A stretch of 31,726 nt of DNA, taken from positions 1 to 31,726 of the forward strand of contig CAZKJS010000019.1 in the NCBI GenBank assembly GCA_964553255.1. The letters run 5' to 3'. A model generated the notes under the pieces. That model did not search any database. It worked only from the letters and a program-made list of their open reading frames with translations, and was not told where the DNA came from. A program made the position numbers and the translations under genes. This DNA comes from JAQUCI01 sp964553255. GTDB lineage: Bacteria; Bacillota_I; Bacilli_A; Erysipelotrichales; Erysipelotrichaceae. Positions 1 through 8,823 of this stretch are shown here, in pieces (positions within the stretch are counted from its first letter, which is position 1; every line of letters starts with the position of its first letter).

Positions 1-58
1 TCTCACACTTATTTCCACTTCTTTCTTAAAACGGAAATTACTTTAATAATTCATTGAT

Positions 59-90
59 AAAAGTAACTTGTTGTTAAGTTACTTTTTATT
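59..90 (+). terminator. Intrinsic terminator-like hairpin at window start
   Basis: A perfect 11-bp inverted repeat (59-69 AAAAGTAACTT against 76-86) closes a 6-base loop and runs into a short T tract (83-87). It probably ends a gene lying left of the window. The stem is AT-rich, so a role as an operator for the gene at 145 is also possible. Confidence 0.5.
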
Positions 91-144
91 TTGTTATTAT
101 AGGTATAGAGAATGTTTGCTGATTACAATAATTAGGAGGAAGTT

Positions 145-615
145 GTGGCTAAAAAGGTAAAAATGACCATTGAACTTAAGCAAGAAACGATATTTGATAA
201 CTATGTAATAACTAACTTTGATCTAAATCATAAAGAAGAAATTGCATTTAGTATGCTTGACGCATATAAAGACACCGTTGATTATGAGGGTGAGGACATA
301 AATGATACTAAAGCTGAAATTGAAAATGTCATCAATAATGGTTATGGTACATTTTTAATCGAAACCTCTTTTATGATAAAGATAAACAATGAAGTAGCAT
401 CCGTGATCATGATCAGTTTATATGAAGATATACCAACGATCATTTATGTTTTCACGATGAAGAAATACACTAAGAAGAAAATGGCATCATGTCTGATAAA
501 GAAAAGCATGCAGGCATTGTATAAGATAGGATATAAAAAAATACAACTTTTCGTTTCAAAGGATAATAATGAAGCTATTAGAATATATCAAAAATTAGGT
601 TTTATTGAATCATAG
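145..615 (+). CDS. GNAT family N-acetyltransferase
   Basis: This 156-residue protein is predicted to transfer an acetyl group from acetyl-CoA to an unidentified amine. The C-terminal third has the GNAT fold signature: a hydrophobic strand (IYVFTMKKY), the motif A helix, then motif B ending in NNEAIRIYQKLGF, a typical GNAT end. The usual R/Q-x-x-G-x-G/A pyrophosphate loop is replaced by a lysine-rich stretch (KKYTKKKMAS), so acetyl-CoA binding may be altered. The start is taken as GTG at 145 because AGGAGG lies at 134-139, five bases upstream; ATG at 163 would leave that site too far away. The substrate cannot be told. The stop lies 25 bases before the next gene's start, so the two may be cotranscribed. 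Confidence 0.7.
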   Translation: MAKKVKMTIELKQETIFDNYVITNFDLNHKEEIAFSMLDAYKDTVDYEGEDINDTKAEIENVINNGYGTFLIETSFMIKINNEVASVIMISLYEDIPTIIYVFTMKKYTKKKMASCLIKKSMQALYKIGYKKIQLFVSKDNNEAIRIYQKLGFIES

Positions 616-640
616 TAAGATTTCAAGCAAGAGGTGCGTA

Positions 641-1264
641 ATGAAAACAGAATGGCGAAAGACCGAAAAGAATATCTATTTACCAAAAAATGTTCCTGAG
701 CTGGTTTGCATACCACGATTTAAGTATTTTATGATCTCGGGTATTGGTAATCCTAACACAGAAGCTTTTGCGCAACGGATAGAAGTATTATACACAATTT
801 CTTACGCTGTAAAAATGATGCCAAAAAAAGGGATAGTTATTGCTGATTATTTTGATTATACAGTGTATCCTCTTGAAGGCGTTTGGGATTTGACTGAAAA
901 AAGAAAGAGTAGTGAACATTTAAATAAAGATGAACTTGTTTATACATTAATGATTAGACAACCTGATTTTGTTGATGCAAATATTGCACAAAAAGCCTTG
1001 GAATCAGTCAAACAAAAGAATAAAAATATGTTAGTCAATGATGTTGTTTTCGATGAACGCTTAGAAGAATTAGTGGTTCAGATGATGCATGTCGGATCAT
1101 TTGATGATGAACCAATATCTTTTGCACAAATGAAAGAATTTATCGCAAGAAATGATTTAGAGTTAAACACGCTTAAACATAAAGAGATTTATTTATCTGA
1201 TTTTAGAAAAACAAAAGCAGCAGACTTAAAGACAGTACTCAGGTACTCAGTAAGAAAAAGATAG
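641..1264 (+). CDS. GyrI-like small-molecule binding domain protein
   Basis: This 207-residue protein resembles stand-alone GyrI-like proteins (COG4832 type): an N-terminal KTEWRKTEKNIYLPKN segment, then VPRFKYFMISGIGNPNTEAF-like strands and a YPLEGVWDL segment typical of the family, which bind small lipophilic or cationic ligands. The open frame extends upstream to 605, but ATG at 641 is preferred: GAGGTG sits at 631-636 and the protein then begins at the conserved MKTEWRK. An upstream start would overlap the preceding gene. There is no DNA-binding domain here, unlike the AraC/GyrI fusion at 4803. Ligand and role are unknown. Confidence 0.75.
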   Translation: MKTEWRKTEKNIYLPKNVPELVCIPRFKYFMISGIGNPNTEAFAQRIEVLYTISYAVKMMPKKGIVIADYFDYTVYPLEGVWDLTEKRKSSEHLNKDELVYTLMIRQPDFVDANIAQKALESVKQKNKNMLVNDVVFDERLEELVVQMMHVGSFDDEPISFAQMKEFIARNDLELNTLKHKEIYLSDFRKTKAADLKTVLRYSVRKR

Positions 1265-1408
1265 TTTACGAGTTGATTGGTATAATTATGATTATAGTAA
1301 ATACTGAGAAGAATGATAGTGATCAAGGTCGAGATTAGAACATAACAAATGAAAACAGGATTTAAGAAAATCGGTATACCATACTATGAAAAAGAAAGGA
1401 AATAAAAT

Positions 1409-2179
1409 ATGCAAAAAATGCCAGTGTTATTTGTTGGTCATGGTTCACCAATGAACGCGTTAGAAAATAATAGTTACACCCAACAGTGGCTAGAGGTTGC
1501 CAGTGCTTTACCAACGCCAAAAGCGATAATATCAATCTCTGCTCATTGGTATACACGTCAAACAAGGATAATGAATGAAGAAAAGCCAAAAACAATTTAC
1601 GATATGTATGGCTTTCCTAAGGAGTTGTATGAGATTGTATATGATGCGCCAGGATCATCTACTTTAGCAAGTACAGCAAAGAAAATGATATCCAAAGATA
1701 CTATATTTGATAATACGTGGGGGATTGATCACGGTACTTGGTCGGTATTAGTACATATGTTTCCTAAACGCGATATACCACTATTTCAAATAAGTATTGA
1801 TGCTTTAGCAGATCCAGCAGAGCATTATAAGATTGGCACAGAATTAAAAGAGCTAAGAGAACAAGGAGTATTACTTTTTGGTACAGGTAACATCGTTCAT
1901 AATCTACAATTAGTAGATTGGCACAAAGCTTACAAAGGTTATGATTGGGCTTATGAATTTGATGAGTTTATTTACGAAAATATCATTAACCACAATCATG
2001 AGCAGATATTGCAGTATCAAAATTTAGAAAAGGTGTCAAAACTTGCTGTACCAACACCAGATCATTTCTATCCACTTTTGTACATTCTTGGTGCAGCTGA
2101 TAAAAAAGATAAGATAAATGTATTTAATAAAGCATGTGAATTAGGGTCATTAACAATGACATCCTATCTTTGGCAATAA
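1409..2179 (+). CDS. ygiD: LigB-family extradiol dioxygenase (YgiD-type, 4,5-DOPA dioxygenase-like)
   Basis: This 256-residue protein matches the single-domain LigB/YgiD family, whose members open catecholic rings with a bound divalent metal. The N-terminus FVGHGSPMNALENN supplies His11, and SAHW supplies His46; GTGNIVHNL and TPDHFYPLLY hold the later conserved histidines. Length is close to the usual 255-265 residues. The ATG has an AAAGGA site about ten bases upstream. It ends 35 bases before the isomerase gene at 2215, so a shared transcript is possible, though no pathway link is obvious. In organisms without plant-type DOPA metabolism the true substrate of YgiD proteins is unknown; the family call is firm, the substrate is not. 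Confidence 0.85.
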   Translation: MQKMPVLFVGHGSPMNALENNSYTQQWLEVASALPTPKAIISISAHWYTRQTRIMNEEKPKTIYDMYGFPKELYEIVYDAPGSSTLASTAKKMISKDTIFDNTWGIDHGTWSVLVHMFPKRDIPLFQISIDALADPAEHYKIGTELKELREQGVLLFGTGNIVHNLQLVDWHKAYKGYDWAYEFDEFIYENIINHNHEQILQYQNLEKVSKLAVPTPDHFYPLLYILGAADKKDKINVFNKACELGSLTMTSYLWQ

Positions 2180-2214
2180 ATTGCTTTATTACATTTTTAG
2201 AAAAGGAGATTACA

Positions 2215-3957
2215 ATGCGAAAAGTAAACTACGACAAATATCCACATGTTGCAATTAAAGGTTATGATAATGATGCTTTTGCGGGATATAAGCAAATTAG
2301 TGAAACAATATTAGCCAAACTAGATACTAATCAAATAATCGTTATTGATTGCTATCCAGCTGTTAGAGTTGATGAAATCGTCGCTGGACTAAAAGCACAT
2401 ATAACTATCTCTGAAGTAGTTTACAGTGATGAGATGGCATATGATGGTGACGAAATAACAAACATCATTAAAAGAAACTTAACTGATGATCGCGTCTTTG
2501 GTGTTATTAGTCATCATCAAATGATTGAGTTTTTTGATCCATTAAAACTAGAAAAAGCCAGAGAAAAAGTTACTAGTTGGTCAAATGGGATTCTATTGAT
2601 TATAGGTGTTGGTGCATCCTTGATATCAAAGAAAGATGTTTTGATCTATGCGGACTTAGCTAGATGGGAAATTCAGAAACGTTATCGTAATGCTGAATTT
2701 GGTAACTGGAAACAACAAAATGAAAACGAAGATTTCTTACGACGTTATAAACGAGCTTATTTTATTGAGTGGCGCGTCGCAGATCGTCATAAGCAAGATG
2801 CATTTAATCAGATTGATTATTTGCTTGATACTAATACAAAAGATAAACCAAAGATGATCACTGCTAAGGCTTTCTTCGCTGGGCTTGATCAAACAGTCAA
2901 ACGACCATTTCGTGTTGTACCGTTTTTCGATCCAGGGGTTTGGGGTGGCCAGTGGTTAAAAGAAGTATGTGATTTACCTAAAGAAGCTAAAAATTATGCA
3001 TGGGGGTTTGATTGTGTACCTGAAGAAAACAGTTTGCTTTTACGATATGGTTCGATTGAGGTTGAAATCCCTGCACTTAATCTGGTGTTGCTACGAGCTA
3101 AAAAACTTTTAGGAGATAAAGTACAAGCACGATTTGGTAATGAATTCCCTATTCGATTTGATTTTCTAGATACCATGAAAGGACAACACTTGAGTCTACA
3201 AGTTCATCCACTTACTGAACACATTCAAGATAAGTTTGGAATGCACTATACCCAAGATGAAAGTTACTACATGCTAGATGTTGATGAATCTGCTTGTGTA
3301 TATCTAGGTGTTAAAGAAAATATCGATCCTCAAGAAATGATATCTGATCTTCAAAGCGCTCAAAATAATGCGACACATTTTGATGATGAACGTTATATCA
3401 ATAAAATACCAGCAAAAAAACACGATCATTTTTTAATACCAGCAGGAACCATTCATAGTTCTGGTTCGGGTAGTATGGTTTTAGAGATAAGTGCAACACC
3501 CTATATCTTTACCTTTAAACTATGGGATTGGGGTCGTTTGGGTTTAGATGGATTACCACGACCAGTACATATTGAACATGGCAAAGATGTCATTCAGTTT
3601 GATCGTGATACAAAATGGGTTTATGAAAACCTTGTTAATCAAGTACAGTTGATAAGTAATGAAAATGGTGTAATTGAAGAAAGAACAGGACTTCATCAAA
3701 GACAATTTATTGAAACAAGAAGACATTGGTTTGATAAAACTGTTATCCATTATACAAACGATAGTGTAAATGTTTTAAATCTAATTGAGGGAGAAGAGGC
3801 AATCGTGGAAAGTACCGATGGTAGTTTTCAACCCTTCATTGTTCACTATGCAGAAACGTTTATTATTCCTGAAAATGTAAAATCATATCAAATCAGTCCA
3901 TATGGTTTAAGTTTAGGTAAAAAGATCGCGACAATAAAAGCTTATGTGCGCACATAA
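2215..3957 (+). CDS. Mannose-6-phosphate isomerase, class I, with extra N-terminal domain
   Basis: A 580-residue protein. Residues from about 240 onward are a type I phosphomannose isomerase: VPFFDPGVWGGQWL, LSLQVHPLTEH, a Q/H/E/H zinc-site pattern, FLIPAGTIHSSGSGSMVLEIS and LDGLPRPVHIEHG. It interconverts mannose-6-phosphate and fructose-6-phosphate. The first ~235 residues are additional to the catalytic fold; they hold IIVIDCYPAVRVDEI and DLARWEIQKRYR, which look like a kinase-type alpha/beta domain, but no GxxxxGK(S/T) Walker A motif is visible, so I do not assign an activity. ATG 2215 is chosen over the longer frame from 2170 because AAAGGAGA lies at 2202-2209 and the longer frame would overlap the dioxygenase. 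The 3' end overlaps the next gene by 14 bases, implying translational coupling. Confidence 0.85.
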   Translation: MRKVNYDKYPHVAIKGYDNDAFAGYKQISETILAKLDTNQIIVIDCYPAVRVDEIVAGLKAHITISEVVYSDEMAYDGDEITNIIKRNLTDDRVFGVISHHQMIEFFDPLKLEKAREKVTSWSNGILLIIGVGASLISKKDVLIYADLARWEIQKRYRNAEFGNWKQQNENEDFLRRYKRAYFIEWRVADRHKQDAFNQIDYLLDTNTKDKPKMITAKAFFAGLDQTVKRPFRVVPFFDPGVWGGQWLKEVCDLPKEAKNYAWGFDCVPEENSLLLRYGSIEVEIPALNLVLLRAKKLLGDKVQARFGNEFPIRFDFLDTMKGQHLSLQVHPLTEHIQDKFGMHYTQDESYYMLDVDESACVYLGVKENIDPQEMISDLQSAQNNATHFDDERYINKIPAKKHDHFLIPAGTIHSSGSGSMVLEISATPYIFTFKLWDWGRLGLDGLPRPVHIEHGKDVIQFDRDTKWVYENLVNQVQLISNENGVIEERTGLHQRQFIETRRHWFDKTVIHYTNDSVNVLNLIEGEEAIVESTDGSFQPFIVHYAETFIIPENVKSYQISPYGLSLGKKIATIKAYVRT

Positions 3958-4738
3958 AAATAAACCTGGTCTTAAACCGGGATTTGATATCATTTATGAT
4001 ACTGATAAGATGACATACTTTTATCCAGAAGGCGTTTTTGGACCGGAGGTAGAAATTAGAAGACTTGATGATATCAGAAAGAGTCTATTAGATTATCACT
4101 GTACTGGACCTGATAAAGTGTACGCTATCGCCATGGATGTTGGTAGGACTATTGATAAAGAAGATTTAATCAATCGCAATCTATTATATGGTACGGTAAT
4201 TTATGCGAAGGGAAGATTAGGTCAAGAACCGATAAGAAGTCAAGGTCACGTTCATGCTGTAAGTCAATCATGTAACATGTCAACGCCGGAAGTTTACGAA
4301 ATATGGTCTGGAAAAGCCATTATATATATGCAAGAAAATGCTTCAGATCAACCTGGACGATGTTACGCGGTTGAAGGTAAGCCTCATGATATCATCATTG
4401 TGCCACCAGGCTGGGCGCATGCGACAATCAGTGCTGATCCAAACCAACCACTTGTTTTTGGTGCTTGGTGTGTTAGAGATTATGGCTTTGATTATGAAAA
4501 TGTTCGCGCACATAAAGGACTAGCCCATTATCCCAAACTGAATGATAATAAGATAATATGGTTAGAAAATGACCAGTATGAAAAAAGTAAACTTGTAATA
4601 AAAAGACCAAGGAAATATGATGAGTTCAATATTGATAGTGAACCTATTTATAGTCAATATCTTAAAGATAAAGATCGTTTTATGTTTGTAAGCCGTCCTG
4701 AGCTTAAGTCTGATATATGGTTAAACTTTGAACCATAA
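3944..4738 (+). CDS. Cupin-type glucose-6-phosphate isomerase
   Basis: This 264-residue protein belongs to the metal-dependent cupin phosphoglucose isomerases (COG2140 / PF06560), known mainly from archaea, which interconvert glucose-6-phosphate and fructose-6-phosphate. Conserved pieces are GPEVEIRRL, YGTVIYAKGRLGQEPIRSQGHVHA, the PEVYEIWSGKAIIYM strand with its metal-binding Glu, and IIIVPPGWAHATIS carrying the last cupin His. The start at 3944 lies inside the end of the mannose-6-phosphate isomerase gene (14-base overlap) with only a weak ribosome site, so it is probably translated by reinitiation. With its partner it converts mannose-6-P to fructose-6-P to glucose-6-P. The tail after about residue 200 is longer than the minimal archaeal enzyme. 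Confidence 0.8.
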   Translation: MCAHKNKPGLKPGFDIIYDTDKMTYFYPEGVFGPEVEIRRLDDIRKSLLDYHCTGPDKVYAIAMDVGRTIDKEDLINRNLLYGTVIYAKGRLGQEPIRSQGHVHAVSQSCNMSTPEVYEIWSGKAIIYMQENASDQPGRCYAVEGKPHDIIIVPPGWAHATISADPNQPLVFGAWCVRDYGFDYENVRAHKGLAHYPKLNDNKIIWLENDQYEKSKLVIKRPRKYDEFNIDSEPIYSQYLKDKDRFMFVSRPELKSDIWLNFEP

Positions 4739-4802
4739 TATAGCAATTATAATCAAGAACATAGATGAATAGTTTGATACTCTTTTAACAAGAGGTGGTA
4801 AT

Positions 4803-5711
4803 ATAAAAAACGATGATGTCATAAAGGCAGTTATGAAGGTGCAAGATTATATTGATGCTAATATCAACGAAGTGATCACTTTGAATGATTTGGCTAAAGT
4901 AGCTGGTTACTCACAATGGCATACCGAAAGGATATTCAAAGATCAAATTGGAATATCCCCATTTGAGTATCTACGAAAACTAAGGTTAACAAAAGCTGCA
5001 TTACATTTGAGTGGAAAGCATAACAAGATCATAGATGTTGCTTTTGACTTTGTTTTTGATTCGCATGAAGGGTTTACACGTGCTTTTAGTAAACAATTTG
5101 GTGTATCACCAAAGCAGTTCAGCAATAATCCACAACCAATAAAACTATTTATGCCACAACGCGCACATGATTATTGCCTGAAAACCAAAAAGGGAGAAAA
5201 GATAATGAAAGAAAATGATCAAAAAAATACTGTGTTTGTTCAAGTTATTGATCGTGATAGTAGAAAACTAATTCTTAAACGTGGAATCAAAGCGACTGAT
5301 TACTATGAGTATTGCGAGGAAGTAGGGTGTGATGTTTGGGATGTTCTTTGTAACATCAAGGATGCACTTTATGAACCAGCAGGAATGTGGTTACCTAAAA
5401 AGCTCATCAAGCCAAATACTTCAATGTATGTTCAAGCAGTAGAGGTACCATTAGACTATGACAAAGAGATTCCAGAAGGATTTGAAATTATTGAACTTGA
5501 ACCATGTAAACTAATGGTGTTTCAAGGAGAGCCTTATGATGATAAGGATTTTGAGCAAGCTATCACCGATCTGTGGGATGTTATTGATAAGTATGATCCA
5601 ACTGTTTATGGTTTTGCATGGGCTGATGATGAAGCTATAAGGTTTCAACTTGAACCAAAAGGTTATCGTGGATATATTGAAGCAAGACCAGTAAAACAAA
5701 TAAATAACTAA
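4803..5711 (+). CDS. AraC-family regulator with GyrI-like effector domain (possible ATA start)
   Basis: The protein has two AraC helix-turn-helix motifs in residues ~10-110 (TLNDLAKVAGYSQWHTERIF; DVAFDFVFDSHEGFTRAFSKQFGVSP) and a C-terminal GyrI-like ligand-binding domain (VQVIDRDSRKLILKRG to IEARPVK), the Rob/BmrR-style layout of a small-molecule sensing activator. The first ATG is at 4833 (292 residues), but it has no good ribosome site. The frame is open upstream to an ATA at 4803, which sits four bases after AGAGGTGG (4791-4798) and would add ten residues (xKNDDVIKAV) that fit the usual family N-terminus. Either ATA is used as a start, or an ATG has mutated or been misread. It lies 64 bases after the isomerase pair and may regulate it. 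Confidence 0.8.
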   Translation: MKNDDVIKAVMKVQDYIDANINEVITLNDLAKVAGYSQWHTERIFKDQIGISPFEYLRKLRLTKAALHLSGKHNKIIDVAFDFVFDSHEGFTRAFSKQFGVSPKQFSNNPQPIKLFMPQRAHDYCLKTKKGEKIMKENDQKNTVFVQVIDRDSRKLILKRGIKATDYYEYCEEVGCDVWDVLCNIKDALYEPAGMWLPKKLIKPNTSMYVQAVEVPLDYDKEIPEGFEIIELEPCKLMVFQGEPYDDKDFEQAITDLWDVIDKYDPTVYGFAWADDEAIRFQLEPKGYRGYIEARPVKQINN

Positions 5712-5766
5712 TGATTATAAGATGTTTCACTAACGCAACTTAAATAGATAATATTAAACCAATGAT

Positions 5767-5826
5767 AAACACTATCTTGTTTGGTCTACTGTTTTTAACA
5801 TTAGTAAGATAAGGTAGTGTTTTTTA
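5767..5826 (+). terminator. Long stem-loop terminator after the AraC/GyrI gene
   Basis: AAACACTATCTT (5767-5778) pairs with AAGGTAGTGTTT (5811-5822) with one G-U wobble, followed by a T run to 5825. The loop is 32 bases. Placed 55 bases after the regulator stop, it fits an intrinsic terminator. Confidence 0.7.
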
Positions 5827-5965
5827 ATGATCAAACAAAAATCTAATTGCAAATTCATTTGTAGTAACATTATAATTTAAAGGTTAATAGCGACAGAACA
5901 CACCAATATTCATTAACTATATATTTATCAAAATACAATACTTAAGACAATGGAGAATATACAAT

Positions 5966-7117
5966 ATGATGGATTTTCTTTATGCAGAAATTAATATCGT
6001 TGGTATCGTACTTTTAATGCTTTTTCTCAATAACATGAACAGAAACAAATACAGAAATAAATCAATAGATCAAGATATTTTCAACGCTTGTATGATCATG
6101 AATATATTGATTTTCATATTTGATACTGGCATGTGGATGGTAGATGGTAAAGATCTTGAAATATATAGAACTATTAACTATATTGTGACATTGCTATACT
6201 ATATTGCTAATCCTCTTATATGTTCATTTTGGTTGATGTACACAGACTATAAAATTTATGAAAATAGAAATGATTTAATCAAGCGATTACGCTTTTATGT
6301 AGTTCCTTGGGTAATCAGTGCAGTGTTAAGTCTGTTTAGTGTTTATAATGGATGGTTATTTGTCATAGATGAAAGAAACGTATATGCAAGAGGACCTTAT
6401 TTTTGGATAATGGCTATTGTGGCACTTTTCTATTTGATATTATCTTTTATACTGGCTTTGAAAGATGTGATAAAAAATGGATGGGAAGACAACAAGAACG
6501 TTTATATACATTTAGTTATATTTCCTGTTGGTATTATTTTCGCTTCAATCATACAAATCATGTTTTTTGGTATTTCCATAATATGGATAAGTACGATGAT
6601 TGCATTTGCTAGTATCTATATCAACATTCAAAATGGAGAAATTTGGACTGATCATCTAACGGGCTTAAACAACCGTCGACGCCTTGATGAACATTATCAA
6701 AGAAGACAAAAAATGCATAGAAACGGTAAATTGCTGTTTGTTATAATGTTAGATTTGGAAGATTTCAAAAAAATCAATGATGAGTTTGGTCATTCAGAAG
6801 GAGATGCAGTATTAATACAAACAGCTAATTTGTTAAGACAAGCATGTACTAGCAATGATGACTTTATAGCTCGTATGGGTGGTGATGAGTTTGCGATACT
6901 TGGTGAGCGTAGTCATGTTGATGCCATATTAGATTTGATGAAGAACATATCACTAGCGATTGCGGAGTTTAATACCAACCATAAGATGGGATATGATCTT
7001 AGATTAAGCATGGGATATTCTATATACACAAAAGAGGACAGTATTAATTCTTTTTTTGCTGCGGCTGATCAAGCGATGTATAAAAATAAACAAGAGAGAA
7101 AGCTTATCCAATATTAA
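5966..7117 (+). CDS. Membrane diguanylate cyclase (seven-helix sensor + GGDEF)
   Basis: This 383-residue protein is predicted to make cyclic di-GMP from two GTP. Residues 1-225 hold about seven hydrophobic segments (for example 10-28, 45-65, 72-95, 110-130, 145-165, 180-225), a membrane sensor of unknown input. A GGDEF domain follows, from DHLTGLNNRRRLDEHY to the C-terminus, with the intact active loop RMGGDEFAIL (GGDEF at 305-309). The position of the RxxD inhibitory site, five residues before GGDEF, reads SNDD, so product inhibition through the I-site is probably lost. The start ATG follows TGGAGAA at 5951-5957; a second ATG follows at once. It stands alone between terminators. Confidence 0.9.
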   Translation: MMDFLYAEINIVGIVLLMLFLNNMNRNKYRNKSIDQDIFNACMIMNILIFIFDTGMWMVDGKDLEIYRTINYIVTLLYYIANPLICSFWLMYTDYKIYENRNDLIKRLRFYVVPWVISAVLSLFSVYNGWLFVIDERNVYARGPYFWIMAIVALFYLILSFILALKDVIKNGWEDNKNVYIHLVIFPVGIIFASIIQIMFFGISIIWISTMIAFASIYINIQNGEIWTDHLTGLNNRRRLDEHYQRRQKMHRNGKLLFVIMLDLEDFKKINDEFGHSEGDAVLIQTANLLRQACTSNDDFIARMGGDEFAILGERSHVDAILDLMKNISLAIAEFNTNHKMGYDLRLSMGYSIYTKEDSINSFFAAADQAMYKNKQERKLIQY

Positions 7118-7474
7118 TGATCTAAAGATATATAGCGTTTAATTGATCATAAGTAATGAATATATTATTTAATATATACAATACCATAACTAACAAATGA
7201 AAAAAGGATTGTTTATAAAATTGTCCTTTTTAAATACAAAAAGTTAGATTGGTATAAAAATATCAAAATAACGAAAAAAAGACTAATAAAAAAAGAAAAA
7301 TGGAAATAAAAATTTCTATAACGACATATATTTGTAAGCAATGGATCGTAAAAATCATAAATATGATGAAAAATAGTTGATAATTTACGCTAAATGTTAT
7401 AAGTTGTTTAGTGAATATATAAACAATAATCTTGTGCTATTTATAAACACTAATAAACGAACTGGAGACTTCTA
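7118..7474. other. AT-rich intergenic stretch, 357 bases
   Basis: Apart from the terminator at 7200-7232 I see no open frame with a ribosome site and no structured RNA. It presumably carries the promoter of the glycosyltransferase, but no clear -35/-10 pair stands out. Confidence 0.5.
7200..7232 (+). terminator. Intrinsic terminator after the GGDEF gene
   Basis: AAAAAGGA (7201-7208) pairs with TCCTTTTT (7224-7231) around a 15-base loop. The A tract before and T tract within the 3' arm fit a terminator, 83 bases after the stop codon. Confidence 0.55.
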
Positions 7475-8417
7475 ATGAACAAACATGCTTACTTGATAAT
7501 AGCTCATCATAATTTTGAACAATTAAAGTATTTGATTAATTTGTTAGATTATGAATGTAATGATATCTTTATACATATTGATAAAAGAGTAAGTGATGAA
7601 AGTGTTAAAGATTTAGAAATGTTCATTCAAAACGAAATCAAAGAGTCATTTGTCAAGATGATTGAGCGAATCAAAGTTTATTGGGGAGGACCATCCCAGA
7701 TTAATGTTGAACTAATGTTATTTGCTGAAGCAAAAATACATCACGATTATTCTTATTATCACCTCATTTCTGGTGATGATCTACCATTAAAGAATATCAG
7801 GGATATATATCGTTTTTTTGAAGATAATCCTAAGAAGATATTCTTGACAGAAGTTAGTGATGAAATATTTGCTAAGAATGATATTTATGATCGCGTCAAG
7901 TATAAATATTTTTTACCTGATATTTCATCTCGTGGATTTAGAAGTAGAACCTTATGTAATATTATTGATAGCTTTAGAAAAATTGAAAAGCTTGTTCAAA
8001 GCAAAATGAAAATTGATAACTTCAAAAGACATAATGTACAGATTGGTTATGGCTCGAATTGGATAAGCTTGGATGATGAAACAGTAAAGATATTACTAGA
8101 TGATCAAAATTGGATTAGAAATGCTTTTAAAAACGCCATCGTTGCTGATGAATTACTTTTACCGACGTTGATTAACAAACACAATCTTAAAGACAAGATT
8201 TATCACAAAGAAAAGATTAATGATTTACCAGAAGNNNNNNNNNNGATATATAAACTGGTGGGATGGTTCGCCTTATGTATGGACAGATTCAATCAAGGAT
8301 ATTCAACAATTAGAATATGCATTAACAAGAGGACATTTGTTTTCACGAAAATTTGATATTGTCAAATATCCGCAACTTAAAGAATATATCGATCAAAAAA
8401 TGAATGACAGAGGATAA
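7475..8417 (+). CDS. Core-2/I-branching type glycosyltransferase, interrupted by scaffold gap
   Basis: The protein resembles the Core-2/I-branching beta-1,6-N-acetylglucosaminyltransferase family (PF02485, GT14), which in bacteria decorates surface polysaccharides. Seen in order: YLIIAHHNFEQLKYLINLL, DIFIHIDKRV, VYWGGPSQINVELMLFAEA, YYHLISGDDLPLKN, and after the gap RYINWWDGSPYVWTDSIKDI and LFSRKFDI, the usual C-terminal block. Ten N at 8235-8244 interrupt it and the reading frame changes across them; continuity requires a true gap length divisible by three, so this is one gene, not two. ATG 7475 follows CTGGAG by about ten bases. There is no signal peptide or membrane helix. It stands apart from any visible polysaccharide operon. 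Confidence 0.8.
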
Positions 8418-8823
8418 TTCAACAATTATATTTAAAAGAAGACTATTCGTTAATAATTTTGTTTCTTAATAATTAATCAATTACAGTGATTTTGATTCTT
8501 TTTTGTGTCATGTATTAACTTTCAGTATACTGAGATATGTGTAAGTTTGTAATTTTGGCTAAAATGCATTATTATTTAACTGTAAGACATTAACAACAAC
8601 ATTGGAATAATTAACCAATGCTTGTCGATATAACAACTTAATCCTACTTATATCATGACAGATGGTGATTTTTAAACCAATAACTATCATGATATTCACC
8701 AAACACGTGACAACGCGTTTTTTTTGCTTGTTTAAAAGCATTAAAGCTTGTCTTTCTAACCAAGAGTTTTCGACACTAATTTTAGTGAGAAAAACATATT
8801 TGTAAAAAGAAAGGTAGCATGTA
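8418..8823. other. Intergenic stretch, about 400 bases, no supported gene
   Basis: No frame with a credible start is visible on either strand. A perfect short inverted repeat, CACTAA-TT-TTAGTG at 8774-8787, lies 37 bases before the lipoprotein start and could be an operator; otherwise I see nothing. Confidence 0.4.

Noticed and set aside
8220..8417. Separate small gene after the N gap
   Set aside because: Its product is the normal C-terminal block of the glycosyltransferase.
8559..8741. Minus-strand 60-residue frame
   Set aside because: No ribosome site, no family resemblance and low-complexity AT-rich sequence; judged chance.
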